Notes: generated by a model not told the origin, from the letters alone. A stretch of 6,931 nucleotides of DNA from CAYQAJ01 sp964415245 (GCA_964415245.1 CAYQAJ010000272.1:1-6931), one strand, 5' to 3'; shown: positions 1 through 6,028, numbered from the stretch's first letter. Program-made: numbers and translations.

Positions 1-2250
1 TTCAAAGTTGAAGCCGTCGAACGACATGAAGCCCACCAGCACGTTCCGTCCCAGGGCCAGCTCGCCGTGGAACGTGGCGGCGCCGTCGGCGATCACCTGC
101 CCCTTCTCCACCTTGTCGCCGGGGTAGACGACCGGCTTTTGGTTCAGGCACGTGCGCTCGTTGAGGCCGACAAACTTTTTGAGTGGGTACACGTCGCCCG
201 CAATTTCGATCCGCATCGCGTCGACGTACTTCACGTTTCCCGCGCGGCGGGCCCGCACGACCATGCTCGAGTTGCGCGCCACGTCCTTTTCCATTCCCGT
301 GGCCACCAGCGGTGGCTCGGTCACCAACAGCGGCACGGCCTGCCGCTGCATGTTGGATCCCATCAAAGCGCGATTGGCGTCGTCGTGTTCCAGAAAGGGA
401 ATCAACCCCGCCGATACGCCCACCATCTGGCTCGGAGCAACGTCGATGTACTGAATCTGTTCGGGCGTGACGATCTCGAAGTCGGAGTGGTAGCGCGCGA
501 TGATCGTGGGCCCGAGTAGCTTGCCCCCACTGTCGACCGCGGTATCGGCGGGAGCGACGTAGGCGTCGGCCTCCTCATCGGCGCGAAGCCAGACCGTGTC
601 GTCGGTGAGCTTTCCTTTGACGACTTTGCGGTAGGGAGTCACCAGAAAGCCGTACTCGTCGACGCCGGCGTAAATTGCCAGGCTGGAGATGAGCCCGATA
701 TTGGTGCCTTCCGGCGTCACGATGGGACAGATGCGGCCATAGTGCGAGATGTGCACGTCACGCACTTCGAAGCCCGCCCGCTTACGGTTGAGCCCGCCCG
801 GCCCCAATGCCGACAGGCGCCGCTCGTGCGTGAGCTGCGACAGCGGATTAGTCTGGTCGACGACCTGTGACAACTCGCCACGGCCAAAGAAATACTCGAT
901 CGCCGCCGAAATGCTTTTGGGGTTGATCAGGCTGCGGGGCGTCATGTCGGCCACGTCCTTCAGGCTCATCCGCTCCTGCACGGTGCGCCGCAGCTTCAAG
1001 AACCCTTTGCGCATCTCGTCGCATGCCAGCTCGTCAATCGTCCGCAGGCGGCGATTCCCCAGGTGATCGATGTCGTCCACTTCGGCCCCACCGTCCCCCG
1101 ACGCCAGCGCAAGCAGGTACTTGATGGCGGCCATCAGATCTTCCGGGTGCAGCGTCATTTCCTTTTCCGAAACGCCCAGCTTCAGCTTGCGGTTGATGCG
1201 GAAACGGCCCACGCGGCCCAGCCGATACCGGTTGACGTCGTAGAACTTCTCCTGGAATAGCGTGCGCGCCTTTTCGAGCTGCGGTGGATTCCCCGGTCGC
1301 AGTCGCTGGTAAATACGCAGCAGCGCTTCCTCGTGGCTCGAGGTAGCGTCCTCGGCAACGCAGTTGAGAATCAACGGCAACTTGGGGACCGGGGTCACTT
1401 CGACCTTTTTCAATTGCGACGTGCAAATCGTCTCGGCCGCGATCTTGGTGATCTTCTGCCCCGCCTCGACGATGATTTCCCCGGCCCGTTCGCTGCCGGC
1501 CGGATACACGATGTCGTCGACCGCCACTTTCCCCTCAATCTTCGAGACGCTGCGGCCGTCGACGACGCGCTCCGTCGTCGTCTCGTAGAACGCCCGGATG
1601 ATGTCGGCGTCGTTACCGAACTTGGGGTCCATGGCCCGCAGCAACGTGACGGCGGGAAACTTGCCGCTCTGGTCGATCCGCACACTGATGCTGTCGCGCT
1701 TGGTGACGTTCAGCTCGATCCAACTGCCGCGTTCAGGAATCACGCGGCAACTCGGCAGCTTGCGGTCGGACGTCCCGTCCTGGTCCATGACAAAGTCGAC
1801 ACCCGGGCTGCGGTGCAACTGGCTCACCACCACGCGTTCGGCGCCGTTGATGATGAACTCGCCGCCGCCGAGCATGATGGGGACGTCGCCCAGGTACACC
1901 TCTTCCTCCACCGGCTGGTCCTTCTTCAGCCGCAGCCAGACGCGGAACGGCCGGCCGTACGTGAGGCGAAGTTGCCGGCACTCTTCCGGCGTGTATCGCG
2001 GTTTGCCCAGCTCGTAGCCGAGGAAGTCGAGCACGATCTGCTTGTCGTAGCTTTCGATGGGAAAAATCTCGCGCAGCACGCTTTCCAATCCCTGGTCCTT
2101 GCGCTTATCGCGCGGCACCCCTTCCTGTAGGAAAGCCCGATAGCTCTTGGTCTGAATCTCGGTGAGATCGGGAGTGCTGTAATGCTCGCGCTCGCTGCCA
2201 AAACGGCGAACGTCCTTGGGCGTCAAGCGTCGTTGTGCCGGAGTAGCCAT
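1..2250 (-). CDS. rpoB: DNA-directed RNA polymerase subunit beta, N-terminal 750 codons
   Basis: The beta subunit forms, with beta', the catalytic core of RNA polymerase. The frame is open from the ATG at 2250 to the window edge, with no stop or frameshift. Landmarks in order: NGAERVVVSQLHRSPG (135-150), EVDDIDHLGNRRLR ahead of the rifampicin pocket, ELSQVVDQTNPLSQLTHERR (460-479), HYGRICPIVTPEG and NIGLI (517-521), then EHDDANRALMGSNMQRQAVP and the edge at GFNFE. The final Glu750 aligns with E. coli E813, so the rest of the protein, including the catalytic lysine region and beta' contact, is missing (about 490 residues if the family length is near 1,240). Rifampicin-contact residues D516, H526, R529, S531, L533 and I572 (E. 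coli numbers) are all conserved; F514 and M515 are both Val. AGGAG lies 11 nt before the start. The downstream neighbour is expected to be rpoC. Confidence 0.98.
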   Translation of the reverse strand, partial: MATPAQRRLTPKDVRRFGSEREHYSTPDLTEIQTKSYRAFLQEGVPRDKRKDQGLESVLREIFPIESYDKQIVLDFLGYELGKPRYTPEECRQLRLTYGRPFRVWLRLKKDQPVEEEVYLGDVPIMLGGGEFIINGAERVVVSQLHRSPGVDFVMDQDGTSDRKLPSCRVIPERGSWIELNVTKRDSISVRIDQSGKFPAVTLLRAMDPKFGNDADIIRAFYETTTERVVDGRSVSKIEGKVAVDDIVYPAGSERAGEIIVEAGQKITKIAAETICTSQLKKVEVTPVPKLPLILNCVAEDATSSHEEALLRIYQRLRPGNPPQLEKARTLFQEKFYDVNRYRLGRVGRFRINRKLKLGVSEKEMTLHPEDLMAAIKYLLALASGDGGAEVDDIDHLGNRRLRTIDELACDEMRKGFLKLRRTVQERMSLKDVADMTPRSLINPKSISAAIEYFFGRGELSQVVDQTNPLSQLTHERRLSALGPGGLNRKRAGFEVRDVHISHYGRICPIVTPEGTNIGLISSLAIYAGVDEYGFLVTPYRKVVKGKLTDDTVWLRADEEADAYVAPADTAVDSGGKLLGPTIIARYHSDFEIVTPEQIQYIDVAPSQMVGVSAGLIPFLEHDDANRALMGSNMQRQAVPLLVTEPPLVATGMEKDVARNSSMVVRARRAGNVKYVDAMRIEIAGDVYPLKKFVGLNERTCLNQKPVVYPGDKVEKGQVIADGAATFHGELALGRNVLVGFMSFDGFNFE

Positions 2251-2479
2251 AGGGGCCTTGGCTCCTAGGTGAGAAGAGACGGCGAGAGGCGCTCCGCCGC
2301 CGGTGAGCGGTCGTAACACGAGACGCACCGCGACCCAGTTCCACCGGTCGCCCCCAAGCGCAACGTAGTGCCTGGGCGGCGCTCGGCCGCTTGCCAGCAT
2401 TCGCGTGGGGAAACTGCCCTGGTCAAGCGATTTCCACCTGCGCCGCCGGGGTAGCGGCGCGCCCTATCGGGGAAGGTGC
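2251..2479 (-). other. rplL-rpoB intergenic spacer (rpoB leader)
   Basis: These 229 nt show no credible gene. Apart from the GC hairpin at 2440-2460 there is a weaker CGCTC/GAGCG stem (2290-2294 with 2305-2309). The rpoB Shine-Dalgarno AGGAG is at 2262-2266, 11 nt before the ATG. A TTGACC on the minus strand (2421-2426) has no matching -10 box. Confidence 0.5.
2440..2460 (-). promoter_or_regulatory. GC hairpin after rplL
   Basis: GCGCCGC (2440-2446) and GCGGCGC (2454-2460) form a perfect 7-bp stem with a 7-nt loop, 19 nt after the rplL stop. No T run follows on the minus strand, so it is not a canonical intrinsic terminator. In E. coli the rplL-rpoB gap holds an attenuator and an RNase III site that lower rpoB expression relative to the ribosomal genes; this hairpin is placed where such a device would be. 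Function is inferred. Confidence 0.4.
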
Positions 2480-2890
2480 CTACTTCAGCTCGACGGTGCC
2501 GCCGGCGGCCTCCAGCTCACTCTTGAGCTTTTTGGCCTCTGCCTCGGGGATTGCTTGCTTGATCGTCGCGGGAGCGCTCTCCACAAGCTTTTTCGATTCC
2601 ATCAGCGTGCCGCCCGTCATGGTCTTGACGAGCTTGACCACGTCCAACTTCTTTTCGCCGAAGCTGGTGAGCACGACGTCGAACTCGGTCTTGGCCGGCG
2701 CCGCTTCCGCGCCACCGCCATCGCCCGCGGGTGCCATCATCACGGCGCCCCCCGCGGCTGGCTCGATCTGGTACTCGTGCTTCAGGTAATCGCTCAGCGA
2801 CTTCGCCTGTTTAAGCGTCAGCGACGCGATCTGGTCGCCGATCTGTTTGATCTCTTGATCAAATTCCATGGTTGCGGTTGCTTCGGACAT
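2480..2890 (-). CDS. rplL: 50S ribosomal protein L7/L12
   Basis: L7/L12 is the multi-copy stalk protein that recruits EF-Tu, EF-G and other translational GTPases. The product is 136 residues (usual about 120-130). The N-terminal dimerisation domain is about 1-42, a flexible Ala/Gly/Pro hinge about 43-66, and the factor-binding CTD 67-136 (starts KTEFDVVL, ends GGTVELK). Of the E. coli contact residues, K65, K70 and K84 are conserved (K81, K86, K100), with R73 as Lys89 and I69 as Val85. The helix that normally reads GLGLKEAK is instead GGTLMESK (93-100), losing a well-conserved Gly and Lys. The ATG at 2890 is chosen because AAGGA lies 12 nt upstream; the Met8 codon at 2869 has no ribosome binding site. 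Stop TAG. It follows rplJ by 134 nt and precedes rpoB by 229 nt. Confidence 0.96.
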   Translation of the reverse strand: MSEATATMEFDQEIKQIGDQIASLTLKQAKSLSDYLKHEYQIEPAAGGAVMMAPAGDGGGAEAAPAKTEFDVVLTSFGEKKLDVVKLVKTMTGGTLMESKKLVESAPATIKQAIPEAEAKKLKSELEAAGGTVELK

Positions 2891-2944
2891 GTCTCGACTG
2901 GGTCCTTTCTGGCCTGGTTGCGGAAATATGGAATCTGTGGATGC

Positions 2945-2977
2945 GAAAGTGTTCCTTCAAGGAAACACGAGTCTTTC
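2945..2977 (-). promoter_or_regulatory. Stem-loop in the rplJ-rplL spacer
   Basis: The 134-nt spacer 2891-3024 contains an imperfect stem-loop. Outer pairs are GAAAG (2945-2949) with CTTTC (2973-2977). Inside is a stem of roughly 7 bp around a TCA loop (2957-2959), with single-base and five-base bulges on the right side. It is not followed by a T run on the minus strand. It may be a processing site or an mRNA stabiliser that helps set the higher L7/L12 output relative to L10; this is inference. The rplL Shine-Dalgarno AAGGA is at 2903-2907. Confidence 0.4.
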
Positions 2978-3024
2978 CGTTTCCAATACTTTGGTTCACG
3001 CCTCGTCGCTTGCGGTTTCGCGCC

Positions 3025-3594
3025 TCACTCGGCGGGCGCGGATGGCTCGGCCGCCGCGCTCTGCTCCTCCGGCGTCTCCTCCCCCTCTCCCTTCTTCTTG
3101 ATCTGGCTCGCCAATGCCCCGCCCGGCCCCAACAGCGCCGCCGACAAATTCGCGCCCGGTGCGAGGATCTGTCCCGACAGAATGCTCAACTGTTCGAGCC
3201 GGTTGGGCCACTTGCTGATTTCCTTGACCTTCTCGGCCGTGAGCCGTTCGCCGTCCATCACACCGCCGCGGGCCGCGAATGCCTCGTACTCGCGGCTTTG
3301 GTCGAGGCGGTTGATTTCCTTAACGAGGGAGATGAAGTCCTCGCCCCCAAACACAACGGCCAGCGTTCCCTCGGCTCCGTCGAATGCCGCCGAAAGCGGC
3401 GTCCCTTCGGTGGCGCGTTTCGCCAAGCTGTTGCGCACCACGAGCAGCGTGATGTTCTTCTCGCGGAACTGCTTGCGCAGCACGACCGACTGGTTCGCGC
3501 TCAGTCCCACCACGTTCACCAGCAGCGAGTCGTTGACGCCGCTCAGCCGATTGGCGAGGTCCTTCACCATCAAGTCTTTAACGTATTTAGCCAT
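3025..3594 (-). CDS. rplJ: 50S ribosomal protein L10
   Basis: L10 (P0-type) anchors the L7/L12 dimers to 23S rRNA, forming the stalk base next to L11. The product is 189 residues, somewhat longer than the common 165-175. The N-terminal rRNA-binding domain is intact (LSGVNDSLLVNVVGLSANQ at 17-35; ITLLVVRNSLAKRA at 48-61), followed by EGTLAVVFGGED (75-86). The C-terminal helix that docks L7/L12 corresponds to about 148-170. Beyond it is an acidic Glu/Ala/Pro/Ser tail (about 169-189), which accounts for the extra length and looks disordered. The ATG at 3594 gives the usual MAKYVK start, but there is no clear Shine-Dalgarno in the 21-nt gap after rplA. That gap is also too short to hold the L10 leader that represses this operon in many bacteria. 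Stop TGA. Confidence 0.96.
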   Translation of the reverse strand: MAKYVKDLMVKDLANRLSGVNDSLLVNVVGLSANQSVVLRKQFREKNITLLVVRNSLAKRATEGTPLSAAFDGAEGTLAVVFGGEDFISLVKEINRLDQSREYEAFAARGGVMDGERLTAEKVKEISKWPNRLEQLSILSGQILAPGANLSAALLGPGGALASQIKKKGEGEETPEEQSAAAEPSAPAE

Positions 3595-3615
3595 GGCGTT
3601 TGCTGCGCGGGGACG

Positions 3616-4296
3616 TTAGGCGGCGACCGGAATTCCCGGGCTCATAGTCGCCGCAATCGTAATCCCCTTGATGTAGGTTCCCTTCACGGCGGCGGGCTTC
3701 AGGCTCACAATGTGGTTGATAAACGTCTGGATGTTCTCCACCAGCTTGGGCTCGTCGAAGCTGAGGCGGCCGACCACCGCGTGCACGTTTCCGCCTGCGT
3801 CGTTGCGAAACTCGACCTTGCCCGCCTTGTACTCTTTGATGACTCGCGCCACGTCGGGCGAAACGGTGCCGGCACGCGGCGACGGCATCAAGCCGCGAGG
3901 ACCCAACACGCGCCCCAGCGGACCGACCACGCCCATCATGTCGGGTGCGGCGATGCAGACGTCGAATTCGAGCCAGCCCCCCTTGATCTTCTCGGCCAAG
4001 TCTTCCTGACCCACCACGTCGGCCCCCGCTTCCTTGGCGACCGTTGCCAGATCACCCTTGGCGAACACCGCCACGCGTTGCGACTTGCCGATGCCGTGGG
4101 GCAAAACGAGCGAACCGCGAACAAGCTGGTCGGCCTGCTTAGCGTCGACCCCCAAGTTCATGTGGACTTCGACCGCCTGGTCGAACTTCGCCGTGTTGAA
4201 GCTCTTGAGGATGCCCACCGCCTGATCCAGCGGCGCGGGCCCCTCGGAAGGTCGCTTCACCGCCATCGTCCGATATCGTTTCGATCGTTGTGCCAT
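3616..4296 (-). CDS. rplA: 50S ribosomal protein L1
   Basis: L1 forms the mobile L1 stalk that handles deacylated tRNA at the E site, and in many bacteria it represses its own operon by binding the L11-L1 mRNA. The product is 226 residues (family about 225-235). The signature VGPLGRVLGPRGLMPSPRAG (124-143) is the L1 PROSITE-type motif. It is followed by GTVSPDVA (143-150), KAGKVEFRND (157-166) and the C-terminal KGTYIKGITIAATM (205-218), all matching E. coli L1 in order. The ATG at 4296 is preferred: it gives a normal N-terminus (MAQRSKRY) and has a purine-rich GGAAGG 4 nt upstream. An in-frame TTG at 4320 would add only eight residues. Stop TAA at 3618-3616. The gene lies just after the paired repeat and 21 nt before rplJ. 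Confidence 0.97.
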   Translation of the reverse strand: MAQRSKRYRTMAVKRPSEGPAPLDQAVGILKSFNTAKFDQAVEVHMNLGVDAKQADQLVRGSLVLPHGIGKSQRVAVFAKGDLATVAKEAGADVVGQEDLAEKIKGGWLEFDVCIAAPDMMGVVGPLGRVLGPRGLMPSPRAGTVSPDVARVIKEYKAGKVEFRNDAGGNVHAVVGRLSFDEPKLVENIQTFINHIVSLKPAAVKGTYIKGITIAATMSPGIPVAA

Positions 4297-4323
4297 GGTG
4301 CCTTCCACCGATGTTGCCAAACC

Positions 4324-4416
4324 GCGGTTGAAAAAGGGGACAGTCCCCCTTAGGTCACACCCCCTACCAGGGGAAAGCAGCTCCGTCGCAAGGGGACAGT
4401 CCCCTTTTTCAACCGC
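4324..4416. repeat. Paired palindromic repeat (REP/BIME-like) between rplK and rplA
   Basis: Left arm 4324-4351 and right arm 4390-4416 are inverted copies. Seventeen bases (4324-4340 with 4400-4416) pair perfectly, then pairing continues inward for about 9 bp with one A-A mismatch and one bulged C. Each arm contains a unit that is itself a near-palindrome, AAGGGGACAGTCCCCTT, so each can fold alone or the two can pair with each other. The 38-nt spacer (4352-4389) holds a small hairpin CCCCT-ACC-AGGGG at 4361-4373. Two head-to-head palindromic units around a spacer is the layout of REP/BIME elements, which RAYT (Y1 transposase-like) enzymes are thought to spread. No transposase is present in the window. 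The element fills most of the 123-nt gap between rplK and rplA without interrupting either gene. Confidence 0.8.
4331..4351 (-). terminator. Terminator-like hairpin with T5 run before rplA
   Basis: On the minus-strand transcript the promoter-distal unit reads AAGGGG-GACTG-TCCCCTTTTT: a short GC stem followed by five U (complement of 4331-4335), ending 34 nt before the rplA ATG. This resembles a weak intrinsic terminator. Pairing of this arm with the upstream arm (4390-4416) would remove it, so an attenuation-like choice is possible. Full termination here would silence rplA, rplJ, rplL and rpoB, so it must be leaky or inactive if no other promoter exists. The mirror unit gives the same shape on the plus strand (T5 at 4405-4409). 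Confidence 0.3.
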
Positions 4417-4419
4417 CCA

Positions 4420-4848
4420 CTAGCCCTCGACCACCTCCAACCCCATGCTTCGCGCCGTACCCTCGATCATGCGGCAAGCGTGATCGAGGTCCCGCGCGTT
4501 CAAGTCGGCCATCTTCTTTTCGCAAATGCCCGCGACCTGCGACCGGGTCACCGTGCCAACCTTTTCCTTGTTTGGCACGCCGGAACCCTTGGCAATGCCG
4601 GCCGCCTGTTTCAACAGCGCGGCGGCGGGAGGGCTCTTGGTGACAAACTCAAAGCTGCGGTCGCTAAAGACGGTTACCACGACGGGAATGGGCGTGCCGT
4701 TGTATTCCTTCGTCCGTTCGTTCACCTGCTGCACGAACTGGCCCAGGTTGATGCCGAACTTGCCCAGCGACGTACCCACCGGCGGAGCCGGCGTGGCCTG
4801 CCCCCCGGGAATCTGAAACTTCGCCTGCCCCACCATTTGCTTGGCCAT
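4420..4848 (-). CDS. rplK: 50S ribosomal protein L11
   Basis: L11 binds the GTPase-associated region of 23S rRNA at the base of the stalk and takes part in factor binding and stringent-response sensing. The product is 142 residues, the normal length. The N-terminal domain has the Pro-rich segment ATPAPPVG (18-25). The C-terminal rRNA-binding domain has DRSFEFVTKSPPAA (63-76), KGSGVPNKEKVG (87-98) and the ending IEGTARSMG (128-136). After PPVG the sequence is TSLGKFGINLGQF, where most bacteria have PALGQ-x-GVNIMEF, so residue 26 is Thr instead of the usual Pro. The ATG at 4848 gives the standard MAK start, but no good Shine-Dalgarno is visible. The 67-nt gap after nusG is where E. coli-type L1 operators sit, though I could not identify an L1 site in it. 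Stop is TAG. Confidence 0.97.
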   Translation of the reverse strand: MAKQMVGQAKFQIPGGQATPAPPVGTSLGKFGINLGQFVQQVNERTKEYNGTPIPVVVTVFSDRSFEFVTKSPPAAALLKQAAGIAKGSGVPNKEKVGTVTRSQVAGICEKKMADLNARDLDHACRMIEGTARSMGLEVVEG

Positions 4849-4915
4849 GGGATACCCGTCCGTACCGTCGTCTCGTTGCTTGTAGTCTCTGTTTCGTTGC
4901 CGCAGCGCGATGTTG

Positions 4916-6013
4916 CTACAGCGCCTCGACCTGCCAGTGTTCCAGCTCGACCGGCGTGGACCGTCCGAAAATGTTGATCATCACCGTCACGCGGCCGTTC
5001 GCTTCGTCGATCGACTCCACGTCCCCTTCGAAGTTCTGAAAGTAGCCTTCCTTCACCCGAACGCGGTTGCCCGGCTTGAAGGGGATCGACATCTTCTTGG
5101 GCCCTTCGGCCCCTTCTTCGTCGGGTCGACGAATGATGCGGCTCACCTCGTGGGGCAGCATCGGGGTCGGCTTGCCAGCCGAGCCGGTGAAGTCGCCGAT
5201 GCCCGGCGTCTCGCGTACCAGGAACCAGGTGTCGTCGTTGAGCACCATGTCGACGACGATGTATCCGGGAAAGAGCTTCTTTTTTACGACGCGTTTCTTC
5301 CCCGTCTTGGTGAATTCGACCACGTCCTCCGTGGGGACCACGACGTCGCCGAAGTACTGCTCCAGGCCGGCGAGTTTCACGCGTCGCAGCATCGCCTCGC
5401 GAATCGACTCCTCGCGATTGACCTGCACTTTGAGGATGTACCAATTGCGCTCCGCTTCCTCGGCCGGGACGGATTCGTCGATCAACTCGATCGGCTCGAC
5501 GTCCTCGACCACACCCTCGTCCTCCGCTTGCAGGTCCTCCTCATCCAACTCCTCGTCCTCGTCCGTCTCGGCATCCATCGCCGCCTCGGCGTCGGCATTC
5601 GCCGCGGTATCGGTCTTAGCCTCGTCCCTGATTGCCGACTCCGATTCGGTCTCGCTCGGCTCGTGGGACGCGGCGGCCTGCGCCTCCTCCGACTCATCGG
5701 ACCGGGGCGACGCTGCGAGCTCCTGCGTCTCGTGAGGAACAAACGAGCCTTGCGGTTCGTGCCCGCTCACCGACGGCGACGTCTCGGGCTCCGACCCAGC
5801 CGAGCCACTCGAATCTCCGCCGACTTCCGATCCGCCAAGTGCATTGTCGTCGGCCTGCGCTTGTATGGCGAGGCCGGGGCGTCGGACATCGTCATCGGCG
5901 GCCATACCCGAGCCGAACCCCGTCGCCGGCGCACCGCCGAGAGGGCGCTCACCGGTGGAGGCGCTTTCCGACACAGGCGGCAGATCGCCCATTCGGCCGG
6001 GCTCGTCGCTCAC
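4916..6013 (-). CDS. nusG: Transcription termination/antitermination factor NusG with long acidic N-terminal extension
   Basis: NusG binds the RNA polymerase clamp, controls pausing, and links polymerase to Rho or to ribosomal protein S10. The NGN domain covers about 189-300 (starts RNWYILKVQVNREESI; core KKKLFPGYIVVDM at 244-256). A short linker leads to the KOW domain at about 311-363 (FKPGNRVRVKEG; signature IFGRSTPVEL at 348-357). The usual NusG is about 175-185 residues. This product is 365, because about 188 residues precede the NGN domain. They are Ser/Ala/Glu/Asp-rich, look disordered, and end in a very acidic run (about 147-167). The GTG start at 6013 has GGAG 5 nt upstream and follows the secE stop by 15 nt. 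An in-frame ATG at 5578 (Met146), with GAGG 5 nt upstream, could give a 220-residue form. The extension is open throughout and uses GC-rich third positions like the rest of the gene, so it is probably coding. Confidence 0.93.
   Translation of the reverse strand: MSDEPGRMGDLPPVSESASTGERPLGGAPATGFGSGMAADDDVRRPGLAIQAQADDNALGGSEVGGDSSGSAGSEPETSPSVSGHEPQGSFVPHETQELAASPRSDESEEAQAAASHEPSETESESAIRDEAKTDTAANADAEAAMDAETDEDEELDEEDLQAEDEGVVEDVEPIELIDESVPAEEAERNWYILKVQVNREESIREAMLRRVKLAGLEQYFGDVVVPTEDVVEFTKTGKKRVVKKKLFPGYIVVDMVLNDDTWFLVRETPGIGDFTGSAGKPTPMLPHEVSRIIRRPDEEGAEGPKKMSIPFKPGNRVRVKEGYFQNFEGDVESIDEANGRVTVMINIFGRSTPVELEHWQVEAL
5584..5587 (-). promoter_or_regulatory. Possible internal ribosome binding site in nusG
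   Basis: GAGG on the minus strand lies 5 nt before the in-frame ATG of Met146 (5578-5576). It could allow a second NusG form of 220 residues that keeps only the last part of the acidic extension. The same bases encode Ala-Glu-Ala-Ala in a GAG/GCG-rich region, so the match may be due to codon use alone. Confidence 0.25.
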
Positions 6014-6018
6014 GACTG

Positions 6019-6022
6019 CTCC
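6019..6022 (-). promoter_or_regulatory. Ribosome binding site that supports the GTG start of nusG
   Basis: GGAG on the minus strand lies 5 nt before the GTG at 6013-6011, in the short gap after the secE stop. It favours the 365-residue NusG over starts at Met8 (5992) or further in. Confidence 0.6.
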
Positions 6023-6028
6023 GTTCGG

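Noticed and set aside
1333..2130. Plus-strand open frame of 265 codons inside rpoB
   Set aside because: The minus strand encodes conserved RpoB motifs throughout this stretch, so the plus frame is a shadow.
2400..2426. Minus-strand promoter with TTGACC before rpoB
   Set aside because: No acceptable -10 box is found at 16-18 nt spacing.
2867..2869. Met8 as the rplL start
   Set aside because: It lacks a ribosome binding site, whereas the ATG at 2890 has AAGGA upstream, although Met8 would also give a plausible L7/L12 N-terminus.
2910..2960. Minus-strand internal promoter before rplL (CATATT as -10)
   Set aside because: No -35 match at the right distance; the AT-rich patch alone is not enough.
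4297..4320. TTG start eight codons upstream for rplA
   Set aside because: The ATG at 4296 gives a normal L1 N-terminus and has a purine-rich site upstream; the added residues do not resemble L1.
2872..4353. Plus-strand open frame of 493 codons across rplJ and rplA
   Set aside because: It is antisense to two intact ribosomal protein genes and has a composition typical of complementary-strand shadows (His/Arg/Leu-rich).
4324..4416. CRISPR-like repeat-spacer-repeat
   Set aside because: There are only two units, in opposite orientation and each near-palindromic, with no further repeats or cas genes.
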